Of a stretch of DNA of 39,552 nucleotides, positions 7,157 through 15,942 are shown in pieces. The translations under genes were made by a program, and so were the position numbers. The number at the start of each line of letters is the position of its first letter. The stretch's first letter is position 1. The stretch is from the NCBI GenBank assembly GCA_003023725.1, contig PXYT01000034.1, positions 26,508 through 66,059 on the forward strand, read 5' to 3'. Below the pieces are notes generated by a model. That model ran no database searches. It was not told the origin of the DNA and worked only from the letters and a program-made list of their open reading frames with translations. This DNA comes from Sulfobacillus benefaciens (GTDB taxonomy: Bacteria; Bacillota; Sulfobacillia; Sulfobacillales; Sulfobacillaceae).

Positions 7157-7843
7157 CTACGAAATCCGGTCCATTAACGAAGACAATGTGATCGTTTCAA
7201 AATCGAGTGCGAGAACTCGAGCCAGGTGACGAACCACTACCGGCTTAACTTCGTCAAGCGTCATCCGCCGACCGGTCAACTTTTCTAAAGATGTCACACC
7301 TTTGTCTTGAATACCACAAGGAACGATACCCTGAAAATGTTCCAGATTGGGTGCAACATTTAAGGCGAATCCATGCTGTGTAATCCAACGGCTGGCTTTC
7401 ACCCCGATAGCGGCCACTTTCTCGTTTCCGACCCACACTCCGGTATTCGGGGGCATACGCTCACCTATCACGCCAAATTCTTCTAACGTACGGATCAGTG
7501 CCTCTTCGAGATTGCGGAGATATTGATGCAGGTCGCGGCCATAACGGTTCAAATCTAAAATCGGATAGCCCACAATCTGTCCAGGCCCGTGATAAGTAAT
7601 GTCGCCTCCGCGATCAACTTCTACAAAGCCGATCCCTTCCCGCGTTCTTTTGTCCTGGTCCCATATCAGATTTTGCGCAGAACCATGCGCTGCGCGCCCC
7701 AGGGTATATACTGGGGGATGTTCCACTAGCAAAAGGACGTCGGGAACAAGGTTTTTCGCAACTCCCTGCGCCACGCGCCGCTGCAAATCCCACGCTGCAC
7801 GGTATTCCATCGACCCTAAGTCGACAACCCACCCAGTATTCAT
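7157..7843 (-). CDS. lipB: Lipoyl(octanoyl) transferase LipB
   Basis: 228 residues from ATG 7843, chosen because GGAG lies eight bases upstream; the open frame continues to 8074 but the added 77 residues have no LipB similarity. LipB moves octanoyl groups from octanoyl-ACP to the lipoyl domains of E2 and GcvH. The signature RGGDITYHGPGQIVGYPI is at 78-95. The catalytic pair is Lys142 (NEKVAAIG) and Cys176 (VPCGI), the same numbers as in the M. tuberculosis enzyme. It follows the branched-chain dehydrogenase operon, whose E2 is a direct substrate, at about 400 bases, so it may have its own promoter. A terminator closes the unit. Confidence 0.93.
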   Translation of the reverse strand: MNTGWVVDLGSMEYRAAWDLQRRVAQGVAKNLVPDVLLLVEHPPVYTLGRAAHGSAQNLIWDQDKRTREGIGFVEVDRGGDITYHGPGQIVGYPILDLNRYGRDLHQYLRNLEEALIRTLEEFGVIGERMPPNTGVWVGNEKVAAIGVKASRWITQHGFALNVAPNLEHFQGIVPCGIQDKGVTSLEKLTGRRMTLDEVKPVVVRHLARVLALDFETITLSSLMDRIS

Positions 7844-8251
7844 CGGTTGATCTCCGGAATCGGTAACGCCGCATGATACAATCAGCCGTCCGGATCCCGC
7901 ACAAAACGGATCCTCGCACCATACGGCTTCCCGCTTTGTCTCTGCTGCTTGTGTCGCCCTATTATGCCATTTCTCTTGTGATTGCCGAGAATTAATTTGC
8001 CGCCAGTACATCGTCACACTTGCTACCTCTATATGGAGCATCCTATTCGGCAAACATTCCAGATCCCGTGACAAAGCGCCTCAACCCCACTTTGTTGCCA
8101 GGTGTGCCACATTCTGACAATATCGGAGAATGGATTTTACCCTCAGCCACTATCGCTCGGGATTGAACGTCACAAGACTTTCAGCGAACAGAACGGCAGA
8201 GACTCCGTTTTGGCCCTCCTTTCCTTCTCCCTTCTGTGCTGCGTCAGGGCT
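7844..8251. other. 408-base spacer between E2 and lipB
   Basis: No gene on either strand. Minus-strand TTGTCA (near 8120) and CATAAT (near 7966) elements exist but not at promoter spacing, so I cannot place a lipB promoter. No terminator was seen behind the E2 gene. Confidence 0.4.
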
Positions 8252-9610
8252 CTAGTAAATGGACGTGGACGGTCCGATAGCCTCCAAATTTTCCTTAACA
8301 AGCCGAACAAATTTACCCGCTTCTGCTCCATCAACGGCCCGGTGGTCAAACGAAATACAAATATTCATCATCGACCGGATGGCCACCATATCCTGCACCA
8401 CGACGGGTCTTTTGACGATAGATTCCATGGTTATAATACCAACCTCGGGAGCATTGATAATGGGATAAGTTAGTACGGTCCCGATGGCTCCTGTATTGTC
8501 CACGGTGAAAGTTCCACCAGTTAAGTCATCCATGGTTAAACGTCCTGTCCGTGCTCGCCTGACAAGGTCTTGTGAAGCCTTAGCCAGTCCGACGATGCTT
8601 TTTTCATCCGCATTCTTGATGACCGGTACAACCAATCCCCGGTCGGTGGCCGAGGCCATCCCAATATTGATCCGTTTTTTCATGACAATACTGTCGCCGT
8701 TCCACTGCACATTCATCTCCGGCACAGCTTTCAATGCCTGAACCACCGCCCTCAGCATAAAAGGAACATAGGTTAAAGAAACCCCTTCTTTGGCCTTAAA
8801 TTCGTCTTTTACCCGGTCACGCAGCGCGACCAGGCCACTCACATCAACTTCCATCATGAGCCAGGCATGGGGCACGGTGGTCTTCGAACGAACCATCCTT
8901 TCCGCAATGACCTTTCGCACCGATGCCAACGGGACAATCTCATCTTCCGGATCAATCACCGCCGGAGCTCCCTGGAGCACGGGCATCTCCGCCGCAGATA
9001 CGGATGGCGCTGACGCAGAAGGCTTGGTGGGCTGAGCTTGGGGTTCTGCCGATACCGAACGTGTCTCCTCACTTGCACCTTGACGGTGTTCTGACACAGC
9101 TTTCAAAATGTCCTGACGCGTGACACGGCCCTTGGCCCCTGTTCCGGTTATGGTATCGGGGTTGATATGGTTTTCCGATGCCAAACGCCGAACAGCCGGA
9201 GAGTAGCGCCCACGCAACGAGTCCCCCTGTTCGGATGTTTCGGATTCGCCGCCCCGGGTCGCTTGCTGGACCTGCTCCGTTCCTGTCGCCGCCGGACTGG
9301 GTTTGGATTCGGACGAAGGTCTTGCTTGTGAGCCTTCCTGAAGACTTGACGTACCGGACTCGACTTCTTCTTCCGCACCAGCGATCTCGCAGATAGGGGT
9401 ACCCACCTCTACGGTTTGCCCTTCTTCCACCAAAATTTTACTCACAATGCCGCCAACCGGAGCCGGTACCTCTGCGTTAACTTTGTCTGTCATGACCTCC
9501 AACAATGACTCGTATTTCTCGACTTCGTCCCCAACTTTTTTCAGCCACTGTCCGATGGTTCCTTCGGTCACCGACTCCCCTAATTGCGGCATTAACACGA
9601 CTTCTGCCAT
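8252..9610 (-). CDS. bkdB: Branched-chain 2-oxoacid dehydrogenase E2 (dihydrolipoyl acyltransferase)
   Basis: 452 residues, core of the dehydrogenase complex; transfers the acyl group from E1 to CoA. Order of domains: lipoyl domain 1-80 with lipoylated Lys43 in VMTDKVNAEV; a long Ser/Glu/Gln-rich linker (about 84-130); E1/E3-binding domain at about 135-170 (YSPAVRRLASEN, GTGAKGRVTRQDIL); a second Ala/Pro/Ser linker; catalytic domain from about 220, with His423 and Asp427 in DHRAVDG. AGGAGG lies six bases before ATG 9610. Last gene of the bkd operon, 41 bases after E1beta. PDH E2 proteins look alike; the E1alpha sequences favour branched-chain substrates. Confidence 0.9.
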   Translation of the reverse strand: MAEVVLMPQLGESVTEGTIGQWLKKVGDEVEKYESLLEVMTDKVNAEVPAPVGGIVSKILVEEGQTVEVGTPICEIAGAEEEVESGTSSLQEGSQARPSSESKPSPAATGTEQVQQATRGGESETSEQGDSLRGRYSPAVRRLASENHINPDTITGTGAKGRVTRQDILKAVSEHRQGASEETRSVSAEPQAQPTKPSASAPSVSAAEMPVLQGAPAVIDPEDEIVPLASVRKVIAERMVRSKTTVPHAWLMMEVDVSGLVALRDRVKDEFKAKEGVSLTYVPFMLRAVVQALKAVPEMNVQWNGDSIVMKKRINIGMASATDRGLVVPVIKNADEKSIVGLAKASQDLVRRARTGRLTMDDLTGGTFTVDNTGAIGTVLTYPIINAPEVGIITMESIVKRPVVVQDMVAIRSMMNICISFDHRAVDGAEAGKFVRLVKENLEAIGPSTSIY

Positions 9611-9651
9611 TGTTCTCCTCCTTGCAGTTCCAAGGTTATGGGAATTTTCCT

Positions 9652-10635
9652 CTAAAACTTGGCCAAATCCCTGGCAGCCTCGGTAATCTTGTCACTTGTG
9701 ATCATAAATGCATGCTCTAAAGGTGGGCTGTAAGGCATTGCAGGAACATCCGGGCCTGCAAGCCGTCTAATCGGGGCATCAAGGTCGAACAGGGCATGCT
9801 CCGCAATCAGGGCACTGATTTCTCCGCCAACTCCTCCAGTCAGATTGTCCTCGTGGACAACCAGCACCTTTCCCGTTTTTCTTGCGGTGTCCAGAATCAT
9901 CTCCACATCTAGAGGACGAATGCTCCGCAAATCCAGAATCTCGACCGAGATACCCTCCTTTTCCAGCGTTTCAGCTGCCTTAAGCGCGTAACTCACCATC
10001 AGACCATAGGTAATGATAGAAACATCCTTTCCGGACCGTTTCAAATCCGCTTTGCCAATGGGGATTAAATATCGTTCCTCGGGCACTTCGCCTTTCAAGG
10101 ATCGGTATGCCGCCTTGTGTTCGAAATAAAGGACCGGATCCTCGTCTTCCACTGCTGACGCCAATAAACCCTTGGCGTCATAAGGCGTCCCAGGAATGAC
10201 CACCTTGAGCCCCGGAACGTGAGCAAAAAAAGCTTCCACACTCTGCGAGTGGTACAAAGCGCCGTGCACGCCGCCACCGAAGGGTGCACGGATGACTAGG
10301 GGAACACCGAATTCTCCGTTGGATCGATACCGGATACGGGCGGCTTCCTCCACAATCTGATTTATTGCGGGAAAAATGAAATCGGCAAATTGAATCTCGG
10401 GTATGGGCCGTAGTCCGTTAATCGCGGCACCAATCGCGGTGCCCACGATCGCGGCTTCCGCCAATGGAGAGTCGATGACCCGGTCTTCACCAAATTCCTT
10501 TTGCAACCCCTCCGTAACGCGAAAAACTCCACCTCGCACTCCGACATCTTCACCGTAAATAATAATCCGGCTGTCGCGGCGCAGTTCTTGCCTCAATGTT
10601 TCGCGAATTGCCTCCAAATAACTCATTACTGCCAT
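9652..10635 (-). CDS. bkdAB: Branched-chain 2-oxoacid dehydrogenase E1 beta subunit
   Basis: 327 residues from ATG 10635 (MAVMSYLEAIRETL), preceded by GGGAG with good spacing and matching the usual family start. ATG 10662 is a possible alternative, and the frame is open to 10719 but that start lacks a ribosome site. Transketolase-like pyrimidine domain in the first half (IIYGEDVGVRGGVFRVTEGL; DSPLAEAAIVGTAIGAA) and transketolase C-domain in the second (YGLMVSYALKAAE, LDLRSIRPLD, VHEDNLTGGVGGEI). It pairs with an E1alpha subunit to form the ThDP-dependent heterotetramer that decarboxylates branched 2-oxoacids. There is only one beta gene for two alpha genes. Confidence 0.9.
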   Translation of the reverse strand: MAVMSYLEAIRETLRQELRRDSRIIIYGEDVGVRGGVFRVTEGLQKEFGEDRVIDSPLAEAAIVGTAIGAAINGLRPIPEIQFADFIFPAINQIVEEAARIRYRSNGEFGVPLVIRAPFGGGVHGALYHSQSVEAFFAHVPGLKVVIPGTPYDAKGLLASAVEDEDPVLYFEHKAAYRSLKGEVPEERYLIPIGKADLKRSGKDVSIITYGLMVSYALKAAETLEKEGISVEILDLRSIRPLDVEMILDTARKTGKVLVVHEDNLTGGVGGEISALIAEHALFDLDAPIRRLAGPDVPAMPYSPPLEHAFMITSDKITEAARDLAKF

Positions 10636-10736
10636 TCCGACTCCCGGCATCATGACTGACATTTCCCTGTTTCGCCGGGGCTGCCCTCCTTCTAGTGATT
10701 GCTCATTTCGAGCATTCAAGGGAAATGATTGAACAT

Positions 10737-11714
10737 TTATTCGGCGTAGACATACCGTCCCAACGTGCTAGGATCAGGCAGCGGCGCCTTTTCAGCAAAA
10801 TCTGTTGCGTCGTTGACCTCATCTTTAATGCGCTGTTGCATGGCCTTCAATTCGTCTTGGGTCATCACCTTTTCGTCAATCAACCGCTTTTCGAACGTAA
10901 TGACCGGGTCCCTTTTTTTCCACTCGGCCACTTCTTCCCGTGAACGGTATGCCCGGTCATCGTCATCACTGGAATGGGGAACAAACCGGTACGTTTTCGC
11001 CTCAATCAAGGTTGGCCCTTCCCCTCGTCTGGCGCGTTCCGCTGCTTCTTGCGTGACTTCATAAACCTTAATGGGGTCGTTGCCGTCGACAATCACGCCG
11101 GGAATGCCATATCCTTGAGCCCTTGCCGCCACGTCCATTATGGCCATTTGCTTACGAGCCGGTACCGAAATGGCATAGCCGTTATTTTCGTTCAGAAAGA
11201 TGACCGGCAGTTTGTGCACCGACGCAAAATTCAGTGCCTCGTGAAACTCACCCTGACTAGTCGACCCTTCGCCAAACGAGGCCAGCGAGACACGCCCGTC
11301 CTTGAGAACTTTGGAGGCCAGAGCCAGCCCGGCGGCATGGACATCCTGGGTTGCCACCACAGACCCAGTTGTCATGATATGGCGCCGTTTTAGCCCCCAA
11401 TGGGCTGGCATTTGTCTGCCGCCGGAATTGGGATCGTCGGCCCTCCCCAGCAAATGCAGCATGACCTCGCGAGGTGTTTCCCCATAGGCTATGACCATCG
11501 CCAAATCACGGTAATAGGGCACAATCCAGTCTTCGCCACGGTTTAAGGCCATAGCAGCTCCTACCTGAGTCGCTTCATGACCATTGGCAGAATAAACCAC
11601 CGGAGCTCTTCCTTGGCGGTTCAAAATCCACATCCTGTCGTCCAGGGCACGGGATAATGCCATGTAATAATATATCTCTTTCAGCAGTTCCGGGGTTAGT
11701 TTCACTTTCGCCAC
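10737..11714 (-). CDS. bkdAA: Branched-chain 2-oxoacid dehydrogenase E1 alpha subunit, copy nearer E1beta
   Basis: 325 residues with a GTG start at 11714 behind AAAGGAG. ThDP-binding segment GEGSTSQGEFHEALNFA...NENNGYAIS at about 147-182; active-site loop VPHSSDDDDRAYRSREEV, where BkdAA proteins have HSSDDDD. Clearly homologous over its whole length to the E1alpha gene immediately upstream (11757-12761), sharing GGRQMPAH, GEGSTSQGEFHE and HSSDDDD. It differs near the active site: ANGHEATQVG where the other has CQGQEGAQVG, and GSVVATQDVHAAG where the other has GSSPVTTQVAHAAG. Both copies look intact, so they may be alternative alpha subunits with different substrate range. Confidence 0.9.
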   Translation of the reverse strand: MAKVKLTPELLKEIYYYMALSRALDDRMWILNRQGRAPVVYSANGHEATQVGAAMALNRGEDWIVPYYRDLAMVIAYGETPREVMLHLLGRADDPNSGGRQMPAHWGLKRRHIMTTGSVVATQDVHAAGLALASKVLKDGRVSLASFGEGSTSQGEFHEALNFASVHKLPVIFLNENNGYAISVPARKQMAIMDVAARAQGYGIPGVIVDGNDPIKVYEVTQEAAERARRGEGPTLIEAKTYRFVPHSSDDDDRAYRSREEVAEWKKRDPVITFEKRLIDEKVMTQDELKAMQQRIKDEVNDATDFAEKAPLPDPSTLGRYVYAE

Positions 11715-11756
11715 AATATCCCCACTCCTTTCGCAATCCGGACCTCTGTTGCGTGT

Positions 11757-12761
11757 TTACGCCCGGGGTGAATAATACACATGGTCCATTAAAGTGGACG
11801 GGTCGGGGTATGGAGCCTGTTCCGCGTAATCCGTCGCATCGTCCACCACTTCACGGACCTTTTTGAGCAAAGTGTTTTCTTGCTGGTCATCCCATTGCTT
11901 TTGCGTCATCAGCCAATTGCGAAACACGACAATGGGATCATCGGCTTTCTCACGCATAAGTTCTCCCCGGGAGCGGTATGTCTTGTCGTCATCATCGCTG
12001 GAATGCGGAGTATACCGATACGTCTTCGCCTCAATTAATGTCGGTCCCTCACCGCGAAGTGCCCTTTCTCGTGCGGCCATAGTCGCCTCATACACGGCCA
12101 GGGGATCCGACCCTTGCACCACCACGCCTGGTATACCATAGCCCGAAGCTTTGTCAGCCACGTTCACCACTGCCATCTGATGGATTTGGGGGACAGAAAT
12201 GGCATATCCGTTGTTTTCGACCACCACGATTAACGGTAATTTGTGAACAGCCGCAAAGTTTAACGATTCGTGAAATTCTCCTTGACTGGTTGAACCTTCT
12301 CCCAGAAAAGACGCAGCGATTCCGGGAAGGCCCCGTAATTTCATGGTCAGAGCCAGTCCTGCCGCATGCGCCACTTGCGTCGTAACCGGCGACGATCCTG
12401 TCATAATGTGTTTAGCACGATGACCATAATGTGCCGGCATCTGCCTTCCGCCTGAACTTGGATCATCTCGTTTGGCCAGAAAGCCCAGCATCACTTCCCT
12501 TGGAGTCATCCCAAAAACCAGCACGACGGCCAAATCCCGGTAATACGGAGTAATCCAGTCTACGGATGGGTCCATTGCCAAAGCAACTCCTACCTGAGCC
12601 CCTTCCTGACCCTGGCACGAAATGACGAAGGACGCCTTCCCCTGTCGGTTTAAAATCCACATCCGCTCGTCCAGTTTTCTGCTTAGCACCATATAATAGT
12701 ACATGGTCTTTAATTTTTGCCAATCAACTGGCAGCCCAGAGAGTAATTCCCTCTGTGCCAT
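11757..12761 (-). CDS. bkdAA: Branched-chain 2-oxoacid dehydrogenase E1 alpha subunit, second (upstream) copy
   Basis: 334 residues from ATG 12761 (MAQRELLSGLPVDWQ), with GGAGGGAGGGG eight bases upstream; the open frame runs to 12830 but would overlap the E3 gene. Segments CQGQEGAQVG, TGSSPVTTQVAHAAG, GEGSTSQGEFHE, VENNGYAIS and TPHSSDDDDKTYRSR follow Bacillus BkdAA more closely than the neighbouring copy does, so this is probably the canonical alpha subunit. It begins 46 bases after E3 and ends 42 bases before the second E1alpha. The tandem layout implies duplication inside the operon; clear divergence shows it is not recent. Confidence 0.9.
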   Translation of the reverse strand: MAQRELLSGLPVDWQKLKTMYYYMVLSRKLDERMWILNRQGKASFVISCQGQEGAQVGVALAMDPSVDWITPYYRDLAVVLVFGMTPREVMLGFLAKRDDPSSGGRQMPAHYGHRAKHIMTGSSPVTTQVAHAAGLALTMKLRGLPGIAASFLGEGSTSQGEFHESLNFAAVHKLPLIVVVENNGYAISVPQIHQMAVVNVADKASGYGIPGVVVQGSDPLAVYEATMAARERALRGEGPTLIEAKTYRYTPHSSDDDDKTYRSRGELMREKADDPIVVFRNWLMTQKQWDDQQENTLLKKVREVVDDATDYAEQAPYPDPSTLMDHVYYSPRA

Positions 12762-12807
12762 GGCGTCCGCCCCTCCCTCCACAACCCATTGTGTCCCCCG
12801 AAGATTC

Positions 12808-14214
12808 TCAAATGTGAATGGCCATGCCATCTACAGCCAAACCTGCTTCATGGAGAACCTCAGAGACCGTTGGATGTGCATGAACACTTTCACCGATTTC
12901 CCACGCCGTAGCTTCCAAGAATTTGGCAAGCGCCATCTCATTGATGAGATCAGACGCGTGCGGACCGACGATATGCGCACCAAGCAGTGCATCCGTTTTC
13001 TTATCGGCTACTAATTTTACCATGCCGTCAGCTTCGCCCAAAATGAGCGATTTGCCATTGGCCCTGAATGGGAAAGTTCCCACTTTTACATCGATCCCTT
13101 GGACCTTCGCTTCCTGTTCGCTGATCCCCACGGAAGCGACTTCAGGACGCGAATAGGTCACACGGGGAACCCGGTGAGGACTCAGTAATTCGGGGTCTTT
13201 TCCGGCAATCGTTTCAACGGCAATCATCCCTTCATGGGCAGCCACATGAGCCAGGAGATAGCCGCCAATGACATCGCCGATAGCGTAAATATGAGGAACA
13301 TTGGTCCGGTAGTGATCGTCTACAGCGATAAATCCCCTCTGTATTTCAACACCAGCCTGCTCCAGTCCCAGGTTTTCAGTGACGGCCTTGCGTCCAATGG
13401 CCACCAATAAGACATCGCCCTCCACTGTGACGCGGGTTTGGTCAGATTTGACAACTTCGGCACTAATCCCGTCGTTTCCCGCTCGCAGTGAGGCAGGATC
13501 AAAAGTTGCCGACGTGTAGATGGTAATCCCACGTCGGGTTAATAATTTGGTCAGTTGTTGGGCTATCTCTTCGTCGTCTTGTGGAAGAATATGAGGCAGC
13601 ATTTCCACGACGGTTACACGAGATCCAAAGTCATTGTACATGGACGCAAATTCGACGCCAATGGCCCCGCCACCCAGAATAACCACCGAGGGTGGAACAT
13701 CCGGTCGATTAAGCACATCGTCCGAACTCAAAATTCTCTTTCCGTCAAACTCCACGCCCGGCAATGAACGTGCCACAGAACCCGTTGCCACGAGAATGTC
13801 CTTAGCTTCCAACCGTGTCGTAGAACCGTCGTGGAGTGCCACGTCCACAATTCCTGGCCCTTGCAGTCGACCATATCCATCAAATACGGTCACTTTATTC
13901 TTTTTCAACAAAAATTGGACGCCGCGGTAAAGTTGGTCGACGACCTTGTCCTTACGCTCTATCGCCTTGGGATAGTCCAACGCAACATCCTGGGCACGAA
14001 GCCCGTAATCGGCAGCATGTTGAAGGGTGTGAAACAGTTCCGCGGTGTTCAGCAGTGCCTTAGTGGGAATGCAACCTTGATGCAAGCATGTTCCGCCAAC
14101 CTTGGCTTTGTCAATCACGGCTGTCTTTAAACCGAGCTGGGACGCCCGGATAGCCGCCACGTAACCTCCGGTGCCGCCACCCAAAACAATCAAATCAAAT
14201 TGCGTTTCTGCCAT
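12808..14214 (-). CDS. lpdA: Dihydrolipoyl dehydrogenase (E3)
   Basis: 468 residues. E3 reoxidises dihydrolipoyl groups on E2, passing electrons through FAD to NAD+. FAD motif LGGGTGGYVAAIRA at 11-24; redox-active disulfide Cys43/Cys48 in GGTCLHQGCIPTK; NAD motif GGGAIGVEFASMY; TNVPHIYAIGDV; and the C-terminal HAHPTVSE, which supplies the catalytic His-Glu pair. ATG 14214 follows GAGGAGG by about ten bases. It heads the four E1/E2 genes and follows the ggt stop by 41 bases, so it is probably cotranscribed with the upstream genes. Confidence 0.94.
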   Translation of the reverse strand: MAETQFDLIVLGGGTGGYVAAIRASQLGLKTAVIDKAKVGGTCLHQGCIPTKALLNTAELFHTLQHAADYGLRAQDVALDYPKAIERKDKVVDQLYRGVQFLLKKNKVTVFDGYGRLQGPGIVDVALHDGSTTRLEAKDILVATGSVARSLPGVEFDGKRILSSDDVLNRPDVPPSVVILGGGAIGVEFASMYNDFGSRVTVVEMLPHILPQDDEEIAQQLTKLLTRRGITIYTSATFDPASLRAGNDGISAEVVKSDQTRVTVEGDVLLVAIGRKAVTENLGLEQAGVEIQRGFIAVDDHYRTNVPHIYAIGDVIGGYLLAHVAAHEGMIAVETIAGKDPELLSPHRVPRVTYSRPEVASVGISEQEAKVQGIDVKVGTFPFRANGKSLILGEADGMVKLVADKKTDALLGAHIVGPHASDLINEMALAKFLEATAWEIGESVHAHPTVSEVLHEAGLAVDGMAIHI

Positions 14215-14255
14215 TCCGATTAGGTCCTCCTCATTTTGGTTCGTGTCAGTTTGTC

Positions 14256-15854
14256 CTAAAAACCCATTGTTTGCCCGATTCCCCGCGGATCCGACGCTCC
14301 CACCCAGTTTCCATTGACCCGCTTGATGACCTGTGCCGATCCGCCTCCTTGCAAGGGGCCGATAACTTGCACCGCATGACCGCGTTTGCGAAGGTTCTCA
14401 ATAACATGAGGTGCAAAACGCGATTCAAGCAGGACATAAGAACTTTCATTAAGGGTGTGCACATCAGTCGCTGGCCCTACCGTCAATCGGGGAGCCTGCA
14501 CTGCTTCATGGGGCAAACTGTGGGCCAGTAATAAGTCGAGGAGAATTGTCAAATTCCACTGAGGTTGACCGTCTCCTCCTGGAGTATTGCCAACTACATA
14601 AAATTCATCGAGGTGGGTTACTAGATAGGTGTTTAACGTATGCATAGGCCTTTTACCCGGCACAGCCTGATTGGGATGGTTCGGAATTCTGTTGAACGAA
14701 CGACCGGCACGATTGTTTAAGAAAAACCCTCCCTGAGGCACGAACACATGGGAGCCGAACGACAAGGCCAAGCTATGAATAAAGGACACGACATGTCCTT
14801 CCTCATCCACGGCAACCAAGGATGTCGTGTCCCCAGCCTTCAATTCGGTGTTGATGGGGGAGGCACGAAATCCGATGCCGGCCCGTCTTTTCTCGATCCA
14901 TTCCGGACTTAATAGCGCATAGGCATCAAACGAATGCCACAGTGGGTCGCCCACATACTCGCGCCGGTCATAAAACGCCCATCTTAACGCCTCAATAACC
15001 TCGTGAACCTTTGCCCCGTCCTCACGCCAGTCGTGCGGAAACTCCGACCCCAGTATGGCCATTGCCTCTAACATGACAATGCCTTGCGAAGGAGGAGGAG
15101 TCTGGTAAACGGTGTAAGGGCCAAAGGCCAGCGAACACGGAATCGTCACCTCTGTCTCATACCCACTTAAATCGTTGTAATCAAGAAATCCTCCCGCTTG
15201 TTTGACAGCTTCAACAATATAGTGAGCGATTTCACCCCGGTAAAACCCCTCCCTACCTTTATCCTGCAGTATGGCCAGAGTTCTTGCCAGTTCAGGCTGT
15301 CTAAGCAGCTGACCTTCGGTCAAAGGTTGTCCATACGGAAAAAAAAGGTTTTGACATGATGGAGCCTGTTCCTTGAGATACTGCGATTCCTGAAGCGATT
15401 GGGCCAGTCTGACATCGATGGGAAATCCGTCTAAGGCGAGCCTTCGGGCCGGTTCGATGATGTCCCTCCATGACAAGCGCCCTTCTTTTTGGTGCAGCTG
15501 CCAGTATAAGTCCACAGCCCCAGGCACCGAGATGGACGGACCTTGATGAAGGGGCAACATCAGGGCTTTCGGCAACTTCGATTCATCAAAGCCTTGAGGA
15601 AGCGGGCCACTGCCGACATACGCTCTGACTTCCTGACGGGGACCCTGGTGAAGAACAAAAGCTTCCCCGCCCACTCCCGCCATGTCGGGCATCACAACGC
15701 CTGTGGCAAAAGCGGCCGCGACAGCGGCATCGACGGCATTGCCTCCATGATGCAGGATACTGAGGCCGGCTTGAGTCGCCAAGGGATGGCCCGTAGCAAT
15801 CATAGCGTGCCGGGCCCATACACTGTCACGAGGATATTGCCCCTTTACATTCAT
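14256..15854 (-). CDS. ggt: Gamma-glutamyltransferase family protein (cytoplasmic type)
   Basis: 532 residues from ATG 15854, preferred over ATG 15863 because AAAGGA lies eight bases before it, whereas it abuts the upstream ATG. N-terminal hydrolase motifs ATGHPLATQAGLSILHHGGN and GNAVDAAVAAAFA; MPDMAGVGGEAF. The autoprocessing nucleophile is the first Thr of DTTSLVAVDEEGHVVSF (about residue 343); the mature enzyme would split there into large and small subunits. The small-subunit segments FLNNRAGRSF and NTPGGDGQPQW are present. No signal peptide, as in the YwrD-like intracellular group. Substrate could be a gamma-glutamyl amide or a cephalosporin-type acyl side chain. It lies between the deacetylase and E3 genes. 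Confidence 0.88.
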   Translation of the reverse strand: MNVKGQYPRDSVWARHAMIATGHPLATQAGLSILHHGGNAVDAAVAAAFATGVVMPDMAGVGGEAFVLHQGPRQEVRAYVGSGPLPQGFDESKLPKALMLPLHQGPSISVPGAVDLYWQLHQKEGRLSWRDIIEPARRLALDGFPIDVRLAQSLQESQYLKEQAPSCQNLFFPYGQPLTEGQLLRQPELARTLAILQDKGREGFYRGEIAHYIVEAVKQAGGFLDYNDLSGYETEVTIPCSLAFGPYTVYQTPPPSQGIVMLEAMAILGSEFPHDWREDGAKVHEVIEALRWAFYDRREYVGDPLWHSFDAYALLSPEWIEKRRAGIGFRASPINTELKAGDTTSLVAVDEEGHVVSFIHSLALSFGSHVFVPQGGFFLNNRAGRSFNRIPNHPNQAVPGKRPMHTLNTYLVTHLDEFYVVGNTPGGDGQPQWNLTILLDLLLAHSLPHEAVQAPRLTVGPATDVHTLNESSYVLLESRFAPHVIENLRKRGHAVQVIGPLQGGGSAQVIKRVNGNWVGASDPRGIGQTMGF

Positions 15855-15942
15855 TTTCCCCATCCTTTCAGACTATTAGTAGCCTAACGCTTTGGTAGAT
15901 CGCCTGCAAGCGTTGTTATTTACCGAAATATTTATCCTATTT

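Noticed and set aside
8102-8473. A plus-strand 123-codon frame.
   Set aside because: It overlaps the E2 catalytic domain on the other strand and has no ribosome site.
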